Shown here: positions 8,983-19,070 of the stretch, piece by piece
Layout: each line of letters begins with the position of its first letter
How positions within the stretch are numbered: position 1 is the stretch's first letter
From: JBAXEO01 sp963789515
GTDB lineage: Bacteria; Actinomycetota; Coriobacteriia; Anaerosomatales; JAAXUF01
Reading direction: 5' to 3'
Assembly: GCA_963789515.1 (NCBI GenBank)
Contig: CAWBKW010000001.1
Location: 1-64,000 of the forward strand
DNA length: 64,000 bases
Program-made: the position numbers and the translations under genes
The notes under the pieces: generated by a model
What the model saw: the letters and a program-made list of their open reading frames with translations, nothing else
What the model was told of the DNA's origin: nothing
Database searches by the model: none

Positions 8983-9615
8983 ATGACCCTCAAAGAGTCT
9001 GCTCTTTCATACTGCGGCCTCGCGGTCTTCGTGCTTGGGCTGGGGACAATCTCCAGCTCTGCGCAGACCATGAACGCCGTGACCAACGTTGGTCTATCCG
9101 CCTACAGCATTAACGGGACCAACAACCCGACCCTCACTCTGATGCGGGGCGTGACCTACCTGTTCAACGTCAACGCCTCCGGGCACCCGTTCTGGATCAA
9201 GACCGTGTCCAGCATCGGCACCGGCAACGCCTACAACACCGGCGTGGCGAACAACGGCATCCAAGTCGGCACGCTTACCTTTGCCGTGGCCACCAACGCC
9301 CCGAGCACACTCTTCTACAACTGCCAGTTTCACAGCGGCATGAAAGGCACGCTCAACATCATCGACCCACCGTCGCCGCCGGAGGTGCGGATCGTCTCGA
9401 TCGAGGTGGGCCAGGCTGTGGTCGTCACCTCTACCGGGGCGGCCGGGTGGAGCCCGGTACCTGAGTATTGCTGCGGCCTGCCCCCGACGAACTGGACGGC
9501 GGTATCCAGCTTCACGAATGTCTTTGCCAACGGCACCAACACAACGGGCTTTGACCGCCTTGACCCTCCCTGCGGCCCCAGCGTATTCATCCGGATTCGG
9601 GCGCAGCCGAATTGA
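8983..9615 (+). CDS. Exported cupredoxin-like protein with Cys-His-Met copper site
   Basis: After a signal peptide (residues ~1-28) comes a plastocyanin/azurin-like domain. 'GHPFWIKT' supplies a first His, and 'LFYNCQFHSGMKGTLNI' supplies Cys, His and Met with C-x2-H-x2-M spacing, the type 1 copper ligand set. 'GVANNGIQVGTLTF' is the preceding conserved strand. A C-terminal extension (~80 residues) with a Cys-Cys pair and the tail typical of Verrucomicrobial exported proteins follows. It could carry electrons to or from the neighbouring dehydrogenase-like proteins, but that is inference from position only. Start ATG 8983 lies 24 bases after the TIGR03118 stop. Confidence 0.74.
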   Translation: MTLKESALSYCGLAVFVLGLGTISSSAQTMNAVTNVGLSAYSINGTNNPTLTLMRGVTYLFNVNASGHPFWIKTVSSIGTGNAYNTGVANNGIQVGTLTFAVATNAPSTLFYNCQFHSGMKGTLNIIDPPSPPEVRIVSIEVGQAVVVTSTGAAGWSPVPEYCCGLPPTNWTAVSSFTNVFANGTNTTGFDRLDPPCGPSVFIRIRAQPN

Positions 9616-9690
9616 AGGGAAGCCGCAGGCCTTCTACCGGTCGGCGGCGCGGCCGAGCGCTGGAAGAGTTCCTTCGACAGTGCTTAAGCT

Positions 9691-9911
9691 CATGCAAGAA
9701 GCCCGGGAACCAAAAGGCTCCCTCGGGCCTCTTAACCACAGGAATCGGATTATGCAGGAAAACCCATTATGCTTTGGGGCGGTGGTGCGACGGCTGTTAC
9801 CGGGGGCGGTGGCTGTTCTCTTTCTCAGCGCCGGGGAGCCGGGACGCGGGTCGGTCTTGCTGTTTGACTCGTTCGGGCTGGGCACGACAAACAACCCGCG
9901 CCTGGACAGCG
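9691..9911 (+). repeat. Duplicated leader and signal-peptide segment (intact copy)
   Basis: This is the partner of 2411-2629: leader, start codon context and the first ~50 codons of the DUF4082 gene are nearly the same in both. Here the similarity ends at about 9911 and the gene continues normally, so this is the parent-like copy. Confidence 0.68.
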
Positions 9912-11364
9912 GGGGCTCGCCGGTGACTAACATCGCTCTGGGATTTGACCTCAGCGGAATTCGGGCTGAAATCCCAAACACGAGCGCGGCCGTGTGGACG
10001 GCGCCCGGCGGTCATGGGGCGCAGAGCTGGGCGTTTACGGTTTCCTCCGCCGATCCCAACGAGCCATTTTCACCATTCGAACCTCAGGCGAGCAACAGCG
10101 TCAACAACGGCACGGTGACAGTGCTGGGTGGGACCACCCCTACATTCCCTGATGCCCTGCTGGACTTCACTCCCCCTGCCGGTGCGATCAAGGTGTCCGC
10201 CGACGTGCTGCCGGGAGCCGATCCTGCCGTGGGCACGGCGATTGGACTGAGCAGCAGCCGGACCGTCTTGAACAGCAACTTCTCGAGCTTCGGCCAGGCC
10301 TGGCTCGTCGTGCGAGGCGGCACGAATCTCGCCACGCGGAGCTGGGAGTTGCACACGGCCGGGACCAGCGGTCCAACCGCCTGCGGTGAAGTGCCCTTCA
10401 CCTCCGGGTGGTTTCGGCTGGAACTGACGTGTGATCCGGCGGCGCGCCTAGTCTTTGGCGCGATCAACGGCGTCCCGACCCCGATCCTCGCTTACGGCGC
10501 GACGAACATCGCCGCCGTTGGCCTTGAGGGCGGAGGGCAGGCGGCGGAGAATTTCGCGGTAGAGACAAGCAGCGCCGGGCCGGCGGTGGTGGCGGGGGCT
10601 TCGCCGGGCTTTGCGGCGTCCTTCTTGTTTGATCGAAACAACGCCTTTGGCTGGCGCTTTACACCGACCCGGGACATTGACGTCTCCGAGCTGGGGTTCT
10701 TTGACACGACGAGCCTGCCGGGTGGGACGGGGGCGGGCCTGAGCCAATCGCATGATGTGGGCATTTACCGCGTTTCGGATAGCAATCTGCTGGCGAGCGT
10801 GACGGTGCCGGCGGGAACCAACGCCTCTGCTGGAAGGCAATTTCCGTTACGAGCCGCTCGCCTCGCCGCTCTGGCTGACCGGGGGTGTGACCTATGTGGT
10901 GGCGGCGTATGTGTTGAGTGCCAGCCCGGACGGGATTGGGGCCGCCACCAATTGGCCGATGGCTCCGGAAATCACCTATGCCAACGTGCCGCTGCCAACG
11001 GTGGCTAACCCGACGTTCGGGACGTCGCAATACCTCGTGAGCGCCCACGGATCGACGCCTTCCGGACTGACCTATCCCGGGGTGGCGCAGAGCCAGATCC
11101 TGCCGAGCTTCGCGGCGAATTTCAGGTTCACCTCGTTGGTTACGCCGCCGCCGCAACTGACTTCGCTCGTTATCCAATCCAATGCGGTCATTCTCGGCGT
11201 GACGAACCTGACGGCAGGCGCGATGAATTATGTCGAGAAGAGCGGGGACCTCCGGACCTGGCAGCCACTCGGCAGCTTCATGCCCTGCACCGCGGCGACG
11301 AACATGGCTCGTGGATACGGCTACCAACTCCGGCGCCGTATACCGGCTCCGCGTGGTGCGGTGA
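9752..11364 (+). CDS. Exported DUF4082-containing protein (two frameshifts)
   Basis: ATG 9752 opens a signal peptide, then 'LLFDSFGLGTTNNPRLDSGG', a lectin-like beta-sandwich region (~60-280), and then a DUF4082 domain ('FGWRFTPTRDIDVSELGFFD', 'HDVGIYR', 'GVTYVVAAYVLSASPDGIG'). DUF4082 is found in extracellular and cell-wall proteins of unknown role. Shifts are needed near 10,833 (frame change inside DUF4082) and near 11,300, after which the ending 'GAVYRLRVVR' is read to a stop at 11,364. That tail is the usual C-terminus of such proteins in this phylum. The first ~50 codons are duplicated at 2473. Confidence 0.66.
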
Positions 11365-11436
11365 CCGAGGAACCCACCAGTCCTGTGACCCTGATGACCT
11401 TTGCCGCAACGGGAACTGTTCTACCAAGAGACGACT

Positions 11437-13189
11437 ATGAAACATGACCACCACAACGCGGGCAGTTTAATGAACCTTCCTTTGATCGTGACCCTATTGG
11501 GAACGGTAGCACTGCTGGTGTCACCACGCCCGGCAGCGGCACAATTCACCGAGGTCGATCCGGGCCTCGCGAAGCCGCCATTCCCTTGCGTGGTGTGGGG
11601 GGATTATGACGGCGACGGCGATCTGGATGTGCTGGTGGCGGGCTCGGGCAACCACGACATCGCGTTCTCGACGATCTACAAGAACACGGGCGGCACCTTT
11701 ACGGACAGCGGCATCGTTCTGCTCGGGTTGTCCCGGGCGACGGCGGCGTGGGGCGATTTCGACGGGGACGGCGATCTCGATCTCGCGATGACCGGGTTGA
11801 CGACGGCGGGAGTTCCCACGACGCGGATTTACCGGAACGACGGCGGCGTGTTCACGGCGCTGCACCAACAATCTCTTGGGCGTGCTCGGGGGCAGCGTCG
11901 CCTGGGGGGACTACGACGGGGACGGCGAGCTCGACCTGCTGGTGACCGGCGTGACCAGCACCGTCGCAGGGTCGGGGTGGCGGCGACCCGGCTGTATCAC
12001 AACGATGGCAAGGCGTGTTCACCTCCGTGGCGCATCCTTTTCCCAATTGCTACCGCGGCGCGGTGGCGTGGGGCGATTACAACAACGACGGCAAGCTCGA
12101 TGTGGTCATCACCGGCGTGTCTGACACCTCCGCGCTGGTCGCGGCGATCTGGCGCAACGACGGGGATGGCACCTTCACCGACGCCGGGGCGAATCTGCCG
12201 GGCATGGATCTCGGCTGCGCGGCGTGGGGCGACTACGACAACGACGGCGACCTCGATCTGCTCTTCGCCGGCAACTCGAACGATGGCTGGATCACGCGCA
12301 TCTATCGCAACGACGGCGGCACGTTCACGATGTGAATGCCGGGCTGCTGGGCTTGATCTGGTCCTCGGCGGCGTGGGGCGATTACGACAATGACGGCGAC
12401 CTCGATCTCATGATCATCGGCTACGATCCGGTCGCGCAGGTGAACCGCTCGATCCTCTACCGCAATGACGCGGGCACCTTCGTGGATAGCGGCGCGACCT
12501 TTCACAACCTCATCCTCGGCGCGGTGAGCTGGATGGACTACGACAATGACGGCGATCTCGACCTGTCGCTCGCCGGCAACGAGAATGGCCTCGATGTCCT
12601 CCGCATCTACCGCAACACCACCCTGACCCCAAATACGCTCCCCAGCGCGCCGACGAACCTCGCCGTGAACGTCCTTGGAACGAGCGTGGATTTTTCCTGG
12701 AGCGCCGCGAGTGACGCCCAGACTCCCGCCGCCGGGCTGAGCTACAACTTGCGCGTCGGCACCACGCCCGGCGGGTCACAAATCGTCGCCCCGCAATCAT
12801 CCAGCGCCGGCTACCGCCGCCTGGCCGCGCTGGGCAACGCGGGCCGCGCCTCGGCGCTCGCCTCCGCTCGACTGAAGCCGGGAACCAACTACTACTGGAG
12901 CGTGCAAGCGGTGGACACGGCCTTCGCCGGTTCGGCCTTCGCCGCCGAGGGAAGTTTCACGGCCTTGGCCGATCGGCCGACGAGCGTGTCTATCGCGCGT
13001 GAGGGGCTCGGCAGCATCCGCGCGACCTGGCGCGGCACGCCGGGCAGCGCCTACCAGGTGCTGAGCTCGACCAACCTCTCGGCCTGGAGCCTGTTCGCCA
13101 CGCCGACGGCGGGCACGAACGGGTTGTTTGATATCGTGGACGCGACCGGCCTTGCCCCGGCGGGGTATTATCGTGCAGCGCGACCCTAA
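11437..13189 (+). CDS. Exported FG-GAP/VCBS-repeat protein with fibronectin-like end (several frameshifts)
   Basis: A signal peptide from ATG 11,437 is followed by at least seven FG-GAP/VCBS repeats. Each carries an Asp-rich calcium loop of the type WGDYDGDGDLDVL or WGDYDNDGDLDLL, giving an integrin-alpha-like beta-propeller on the cell surface. After the repeats (~12,620) comes a fibronectin-III-like domain ('SAPTNLAVNVLGTSVDFSWSA') and the tail 'GYYRAARP'. Base shifts are needed near 11,868, 11,985, 12,012 and 12,332. After each correction the repeat pattern resumes in register, which argues for sequencing error rather than decay. Likely role is adhesion or ligand binding; no enzyme motif is visible. 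Confidence 0.74.
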
Positions 13190-13262
13190 TTAAGCCGGCC
13201 AGCCCGGTTGCCTGGTGCGCCAGGGGAAGGCGTTGGGGGCGGAGATTTGCGAGGCGCTGGCG

Positions 13263-14160
13263 CTAGTGGGGTATATTGGGCGGCAAGGCCTCCATCGCCG
13301 GCTCGATGTGGACCACGACGTGCTGGATGGAAAGCGAGGACGATTTCAGGCGGTCGCTGACGTCGTGTGCAATTTCATGGCCGCGCCGCACGGTCAGATC
13401 GCCGTCCACTTCGACGTGGATTTCCACAAACAGCCCCAGGCCGCTCTTGCGGGTGCGGCATTTCTCAATCCGCACCACGCCGGGCACCGAGGATGAGAGC
13501 TCCCGGATTTCCTTTTGCAGTGGGTCGGGTGCCGCGGCATCCATGATCTCGTTCAGCGCGGCGCGGAAGATGCGATAGCCGTTGAAGAGAATGACGGCGC
13601 AGGCGAGCAAGGCGGCCCAGTCGTCGGCGCTTTCGTAGCCCTTGCCGCCGATGAGGGCGATGGAGATGCCGACGAACGCCGCCGCCGAGGTGATGGCATC
13701 GGAGCGGTGATGCCAGGCGTCGCCCTTGACGGCGGTGCTGGTGAGCTGCGCTCCGACTTTGAAGACGAAGCGGTAGAGCGTTTCCTTGGTCGCAATGACC
13801 AGCGCGAGCACCAGCAGGGTGAACCAGGCGGGCGCATGATGGGGGGTGATGATTTCGCGGACGCTCTGGACGGCGATGAACACGGCGGCGGCCAGCAGGG
13901 CCAGCGGCGACGACCATGCCGGCGATGGACTCGGCCTTGCCGTGTCCGTAGGGATGGTCCTCGTCCGCGGGCAGGGAGGAGATCTTCAGGCCCGTCCAGA
14001 CGACGAGGGAGCTGACGATGTCGGTGGTGGATTCGATGCCATCGGCGATGAGGGCGTAGGAATTGCCCACGATGCCGGTGACAATCTTGACGATGGCCAG
14101 CACGATGTTCACGGCCATGCCGACGCCGGCCGCCATCAAGCCTGGTTTAACGGAGCGCAT
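13263..14160 (-). CDS. Cation diffusion facilitator (CDF) metal transporter, frameshifted
   Basis: Inner-membrane proton/divalent-metal antiporter of the CDF family, exporting Zn, Fe, Mn, Cd or similar. The N-terminal frame (from ATG 14,160) has TM1 and the TM2 metal-site motif 'ADGIESTTDIVSS', then 'DEDHPYGHGKAE', the family signature loop. A base shift near 13,900 leads to the second frame with TM3-TM6, including the TM5 motif 'HHRSDA' (H-x3-D). The cytoplasmic C-terminal domain contains 'VEIHVEVDGDLTVRRGHEIA'. Corrected length is about 300 residues, normal for the family. Substrate cannot be told from sequence. A perfect hairpin lies 8 bases upstream of the start. Confidence 0.86.
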
Positions 14161-14168
14161 AAATCATA

Positions 14169-14197
14169 CCCGCCAGTTCAATTCGTGAACTGGCGGG
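14169..14197 (-). promoter_or_regulatory. Perfect 12-bp hairpin in the CDF leader
   Basis: CCCGCCAGTTCA, a 5-base loop, then TGAACTGGCGGG: a perfect inverted repeat ending eight bases upstream of the CDF start codon. No Shine-Dalgarno is visible between it and the ATG. It could be an operator for a dimeric regulator or an RNA structure affecting translation. There is no T-run on either side, so a terminator is less likely. Confidence 0.45.
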
Positions 14198-14530
14198 CTG
14201 ATGGAGTCTGGCCAGGCTTGCCAGCGGGGGTCAAGGCTGGGTTGCGGCGGCCTGCGCGGGAGGTTAACGCGGCCGCCCGAAAACAGACGGCTGCGCACAG
14301 AGAAGGACGGAACCCGAGAAGAAAACCGCGCTTGCGACAGCCTGAAGGGGTCGTATTTCGCAGAAGGTAGGTAAACACCCCATCGCAGAAGGGTTTAAAC
14401 GTGTTATGTTAGGCAAGTCTCCAGAGGTGTTCGCCGGCGTTAGCGCGGGGATGTTACCAGGTGCGCGCGTCCCGGCTCGATGCCAAGGGGCGGCACGGCA
14501 AAAGAAGATCAACACGAAATTTAACAGGGG
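14198..14530. other. Intergenic region between CDF and YceI genes
   Basis: About 330 bases without a convincing reading frame. It should contain the divergent promoters for the CDF gene (minus) and the YceI-family gene (plus). An A-rich segment with AGATCAACACGAAATTTAA and an AGGGG close to ATG 14,531 is the likely ribosome-binding area. No repeats or RNA genes recognised. Confidence 0.35.
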
Positions 14531-15144
14531 ATGAAAAGCGTTTCGAGGGCTCTGGTGGCGCTCAGCCTGGGCTTGCGGTTGTGCGGCGGCCAGGAAACTT
14601 ACCGGCTGGATCCAGCCACGAGCGTGATTCAGATTCATCTGGACACCGCGGGGGCGCTGGGCTTCGTGGGTCACCCTCATCTCATTCAGACCCCCATCGC
14701 AGCGGGCAGTTTCGTTTATGATCCGAGCGACCCTGGCAAAAGCTCCGTGGAATTAGTGGTGGATGCCAGCGCTTTACAGGTGCTCGATCCGAAGCGTCCG
14801 GCCAAGGAGCGGAAGGAGATCCAGGCGACGATGCAAAGCGACCGCGTGCTGGGCATAAAGCAGTATCCGAAAATCGTCTTTAAGTCCGTGAAAGTTGAAT
14901 CGATGGACGGGAACCGCCTGCGGATCACTGGCAATCTTACCATCCGAACCAAACTCACCCCGTGACGGTGGACGCGACTTTGGAGCAGGGCGGAGCACAG
15001 TTGAAGGCCGCCGGAAAGAGTCAGTTCAAACAGACCACGTTCGGCATGCACCCCGTGACCGCCGGGTTGGGGACGGTGCGCGTTCGGGACCAAATGACCA
15101 TTTCATTCGTTGTGTTCGGCCGACCCAAGCTGGGCGGCATTTGA
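14531..15144 (+). CDS. YceI-family periplasmic protein (frameshifted)
   Basis: Lipocalin-like YceI proteins bind polyisoprenoids in the periplasm. The signal peptide (residues ~1-20) is followed by 'YRLDPATSVIQIHLDTAG', 'GFVGHPHLI', 'SSVELVVDASAL', 'ERKEIQATMQSDRVLGIKQYPKIVFKS' (two overlapping family segments) and 'RITGNLTI', the usual strand order. A one-base shift near 14,955 is required (the first frame stops at 14,965). The second frame gives 'VTVDATLEQGGAQL...FKQTTFGM...FVVFG' and ends at 15,144. Corrected length ~203 residues is normal. Confidence 0.8.
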
Positions 15145-15235
15145 CAGCCGGGCTCCAGAGTTTACCTTTTGTGGAGTCGCGTTAGTTGGTCGCAGGGGTT
15201 GGAAACGAAGACAGCAATAGCAGAAAGGAAATTTC

Positions 15236-15589
15236 ATGGCGAAAACAGACGAATCGAAATCGGTTCAGGAGTTCTTTTACCGTGCTCCTGAGGCGAACAG
15301 CGTCCAGTTGGTGGGCGATTTCACTCACTGGCAACGTCAACCCATCAACCTGGCGAAAGGGGCTAACGGGGTCTGGAGGACCTCCGTCACCCTGGCCGCG
15401 GGCACATACCACTACCGGTTTCTGGTGGACGGGGCATGGTGTGATGATCCGCAGTGTACGCTCAGGCTGCCAAACATCTTCGGGTCGCAGAACATGGTGC
15501 GCGAGGTGAGTGGCAACGCGCAAGTTGTGGCGCAGGTGCGATCCAGCGAGACGAAACCGCCCCGGCGCAGGGTAAGCAAAAGCGCGTAG
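15236..15589 (+). CDS. Glycogen-binding-domain (CBM48/AMPK-type) protein
   Basis: A 117-residue protein made almost entirely of one CBM48/AMPK glycogen-binding domain: 'EFFYRAPEANSVQLVGDFTHWQ', 'WRTSVTLAAGTYHYRFLVDGAWCDDP', 'NMVREV'. No signal peptide is seen, so it is cytoplasmic. The C-terminal ~20 residues are basic. Such stand-alone domains occur next to carbohydrate-metabolism or regulatory genes, and here the neighbours give no clear partner. The ribosome-binding site AGAAAGGAA precedes ATG 15,236. Confidence 0.78.
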   Translation: MAKTDESKSVQEFFYRAPEANSVQLVGDFTHWQRQPINLAKGANGVWRTSVTLAAGTYHYRFLVDGAWCDDPQCTLRLPNIFGSQNMVREVSGNAQVVAQVRSSETKPPRRRVSKSA

Positions 15590-15777
15590 GCGGTTGACCA
15601 ATCAGAAAAGAAGCGGGGGCTTCCCAGCAACGGAGCTTCCAGGCGCGCTGCGGACTGGAGGCGATCCTCGCTCCTGACGGCGATCGAGGCGTCGATCACG
15701 ACCTCACTGGGATCGTGTCGACACCACGCGCCGTACGGGGAAATCCTCTATGATATGGTTGAGAACCGGAGCATCGG

Positions 15778-18446
15778 TTAAGGCACGGCCAGCCGGTAGA
15801 ACACGCTGCCGTTGGCCGGGTCAATGGGAACGACGACATGATTGGTCGCCGTCGAGCCCGGCACGGTGACCCAGTTCGTGCCAATACCAACACCCGGGCT
15901 GTTGGTCTGCGTTTGCAGGCGCCCACCGGCGACGGGCCAGGAGATGTCCAGCAGGTTGCCGGACACCTGGACCGTCAGGCGCACAGAGAGCGAGCTTGTA
16001 AACGACCCCGCCGGTCCCATTGGCCGAGGTGTTGGTCGCCAGCGCGTAGAGCTCGCCGTCGGCGTCCTGGCCGAAACCATGCACGGTAAGGCCGTTCGGC
16101 AGAATCTCCGAGCCGCCAAACTGGGGCAGTGGAAACGCGTTGATCGTCGCCGGTCTGAAGGTCGGCGTAGAAGAGACGGCCGTCCGCCCGCACCGGGGCT
16201 GTTTTCAGAGCCAGGTCGCCGAAGATGTACTTCCCGTATAGCTCCGGCATCGCGGTGCCGCGATAGACGAAACCGCCGGTGATGGAGATGCCGTCGTTGT
16301 GGTCGTATTCCAGGGTGCCCATGGGGCCGGAAATCGGGTCGATCAGCCCCGGCGGACTTCCCGGGCTGCGATTTCCCGGGGGCGCCCCGATGGTGCCGGC
16401 GGGCCCGGTAGGGACCGTTGGTCATGGTTGAAAAGGAAGTCCCCTTCTTTGATCGCCCAGCCGTAGTTGCCACCGCTGATGATGCGGTCGATCTCCTCGA
16501 TGTTGTTCTGGCCGACGTCGGCGTCGAATCAGGTCGCCGGTGACGCGGGTCGAAGCAAAAGCGATAGGGGTTGCGCAGGCCGTAGGCGTAGATCTCCGGC
16601 ACCTGGCCCGGCCCCTGGAACGGGTTGGTCGGTCGGGATGCGGTATTGGCCGTTGGCGCTGACCGGGTCGGGGCTGGTGGGGTTCAGGGCTGGGTTGAGC
16701 GGGTCAAACCGCAGCAATTTGCCCAAGCGGTGTGCTCAGGTTCTGGGCGTTGCCGCCCGGCACGATGTGGCTCGCTCCGACATCGTTGGCGTCGCCGCCA
16801 TCGCCCAAAGCCAGATACATGTAGCCGTCCGGTCCGAAGGTGCACGTGCCGCCGTTATGATTGTCCGCGTTCTTGCCAAAGGAGATGACCTCCCGGCGAG
16901 AGGCGGGATCAACGACATTGTCGTTCGTGCTCGAGATCTTCCACTCGTTGATGACGTTCTTGTAGGTTGAGTGGCAGTGGTCGGCACAGGGTAGGTGGGA
17001 CTAGTGTTCGGTCGGGATCAACTCGCTGTTGTAGGTGTAGAGCGTTCGATAACCGGGGCTGGCCGGGTTGTTGAAGCCGGGATGAAAGGCCAGTCCGAGG
17101 AAGCCGCGCTCGTCGTTGGGGTTGGTCGCGTTCAGCGGCGGCTGCACGCGATTCGTAATGTTGAGGGCCGCGCCGGGCAGCAAGGTCCCGTCCTGGATGA
17201 TTCGCAGCAACCCGTTCTGCTCCACCACGAACAGGCGGTGGGTGTCGCCCGGCGGGCTGATGCCATAGTCGGGCGCGGCCATGTTGGTGGCGATGGGTAT
17301 CAGGAAAAGGGAGATGTTCCCGTTGGTAATCGGCGGCAGGTACCGGGCCATGATCACATGAACGGGTGCCGAGGTCGCCGTGGCGCCGAGGTTGTCCGTG
17401 GCCACCGCGGTCAAGCGTATTCGTGCCAAGCGCGAAGGTGCCCGGGGCGGTCGCATGAAGCTGTATGGGCTGGCGGAAAAACTGCGCAGCAACACGGCCC
17501 CGTTGAAGAGCTGGACGTTCGTCACGCTGCCATCCGTATCGCTGGCGGAGGCCCCGATGGTCACGCTGTCGGTGTTGCCGAAGACGGAGTTGTCAGGCGG
17601 GTTGGTGAGGGTCACGCTGGGCGGCGTGTTGGCGACACTGACCGTCACATTCACGACGGCGGAAGTGGTGGAGAGTCCGAGGTTGTCCGTGGCCACCGCG
17701 GTGAGCGCGTGGCTGCCGGTGGCGAGGCTGGCCGTAACGGTGTAGGGTGTGTTGTTGGTCCCGCCAAGGAACGTGCCCCCGTCGAAGAATGCCACGTTCG
17801 TGACGCTGCCGTCTGAGTCATTGGCGGTGGCGGTGATGGGGACATTGGCTGGCGCGGTGAAGGAGGCGCCGTTGGTGGGGGAAACGATGGCGACGGTGGG
17901 CGGCACGTTCGCCGCCGGCGGCGGTGTCGAGCGCAGCGTAGGAAAAACCCCGCCGCTGCGGCAAACCCGCACCGGTCCCAGCGAGAGTAGAACGTTGACG
18001 GATCGAGATAGATGTCGTCCGAAATGAGGTGCACCACGAGGTTGCGTTGTCCAACCGACAGTGTTGAAGTGCAAGGTTCGCTGCGTCACTAGCCCGCCAC
18101 ACGCAGTTGTCCCAGATCGCGCTGTAGGTCGAGCGCTGCATAGTCGGCGCAGTGGTGCCGCGCGGCCCACGCGGTGTCAGCCGGGCTGACGAACGTGCGT
18201 GTAGGAAAGCTTCCGTGTCACGGCGTTGTAGATCGCCGTGACTGGAGCCCGCGGCGTGCAGTCCAAAGGTTGGACGTACAGCCGGTCCTGGTTAGCTGGC
18301 CTGCGTTGGGTCGAACATTGCGCCGGCGCTTTGGTGAAGGTTGATAAGGTTGGGCCACTCCAGAGGGTGGCCGCGCGGCCGCTCAGCGGCCCGGACAAGG
18401 CGCCAAGGCAGAGGCTCATGAGTAGGCAATTGGTGTGCGCTTTCAT
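15778..18446 (-). CDS. Exported multidomain protein: DOMON-like/propeller-linked N-domain, Ig-like repeats, PQQ sugar-dehydrogenase domain (many frameshifts)
   Basis: A signal peptide at 18,446 ('NCLLMSLCLGALSG') is followed by an N-terminal module typical of large Verrucomicrobial exported proteins ('NQDRLYV', 'HLISDDIYLD', 'GFSYA'). Next come two or more Ig/cadherin-like repeats ('PPTVAIVSPTNGASFTAP', 'TPPSVTLTNPPDNSVFGN', 'TAVATDNLG'), then a glucose/sorbosone dehydrogenase propeller ('DTHRLFVVEQNGLLRI', 'ERGFLGLAFHPGF', 'NHNGGTCTFGPDGYMYL', 'EIYAYGLRNPYRFCFDP', 'YDHNDGISITGGFVYRG', 'YGKYIFGDLA'). The end is 'ANGSVFYRLAVP'. At least six base shifts (about 18,180, 17,930, 17,440, 17,000, 16,730, 16,540, 16,320) are needed, more than in any other gene here. 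Decay cannot be excluded, but all domains are recoverable in order. Confidence 0.66.
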
Positions 18447-18661
18447 ATTGTGTAATCTGTTTTTCTTGTTCTCTTGCTAACAGTTCCTGCTAATAAGACG
18501 CATGAGCCCTATGGTTGGTTCCCGAGCATCGGCTAAATGTCGTCCCCGGCCTGGATAATTACGGAGGGCGAATGGATTTGGCCGGGGGCCGGGGCACGGC
18601 AGGTGCCGGGACGCCGAAAACAACCGGCCATCGCGAGGTGAGGGGGACAATGGTCTTCAGG
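18447..18661. other. Intergenic region, no gene seen
   Basis: Upstream region of the minus-strand dehydrogenase gene. An A/T-rich patch (18,450-18,490) may carry its promoter. Nothing else is recognised apart from the following repeat copy. Confidence 0.3.
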
Positions 18662-18715
18662 TTTCCGGGAACCAACACACGTTCCTATGCATCCCACCAG
18701 CATGAACCGATGGCA
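18662..18715. repeat. Short dispersed repeat, copy 2
   Basis: TTTCCGGGAACC, spacer, TATGCATCCCA, two bases, GCATGAA, one base, CGATGGCAC: same order and spacing as 5611-5664. It is fused here to the 3' fragment of an exported-protein gene. Confidence 0.6.
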
Positions 18716-18986
18716 CCAAAGATTGCTTGAAGCGCCGCGCCGCCTGCGGGTGGATCGGTGGGTTGAGGTGGATTTCCCCGTGACGATAAGGTCCGAGCCA
18801 GGCGTCCCAGGGCCCGCACCGGCAAGGCGCCGCCATTCTGAAGGACAAATCCGCCTTCAAACCAAAATCACCGCCTGGTCGCCCGTAGCGACCAACACCG
18901 CTGTCAGCAACAGCGTGGAAGTGATTGACACGTTCCAAGTCGGCAGCCTGCGGTTCTACCGGGTAGGTCGCTTGCCCAACCCATGA
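18687..18986 (+). pseudogene. 3' fragment of an exported-protein gene joined to the dispersed repeat
   Basis: The reading frame begins inside the repeat. Its last ~40 residues ('ITAWSPVATNTAVSN', 'IDTFQVGSLRFYRV') are the C-terminal signature of large exported Verrucomicrobial proteins ('W...N...FYRV'). The middle section is basic and low-complexity, and there is no signal peptide or domain. I read it as the leftover 3' end of a deleted gene. Confidence 0.5.
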
Positions 18987-19070
18987 TTCTCAACTGACCG
19001 GCGCTCGCGCGCGGCCGAGCCTGGCGCCATTGCGACTGGCAGGCGGCGGCAAGGCGCGCTACTTTCAGCC

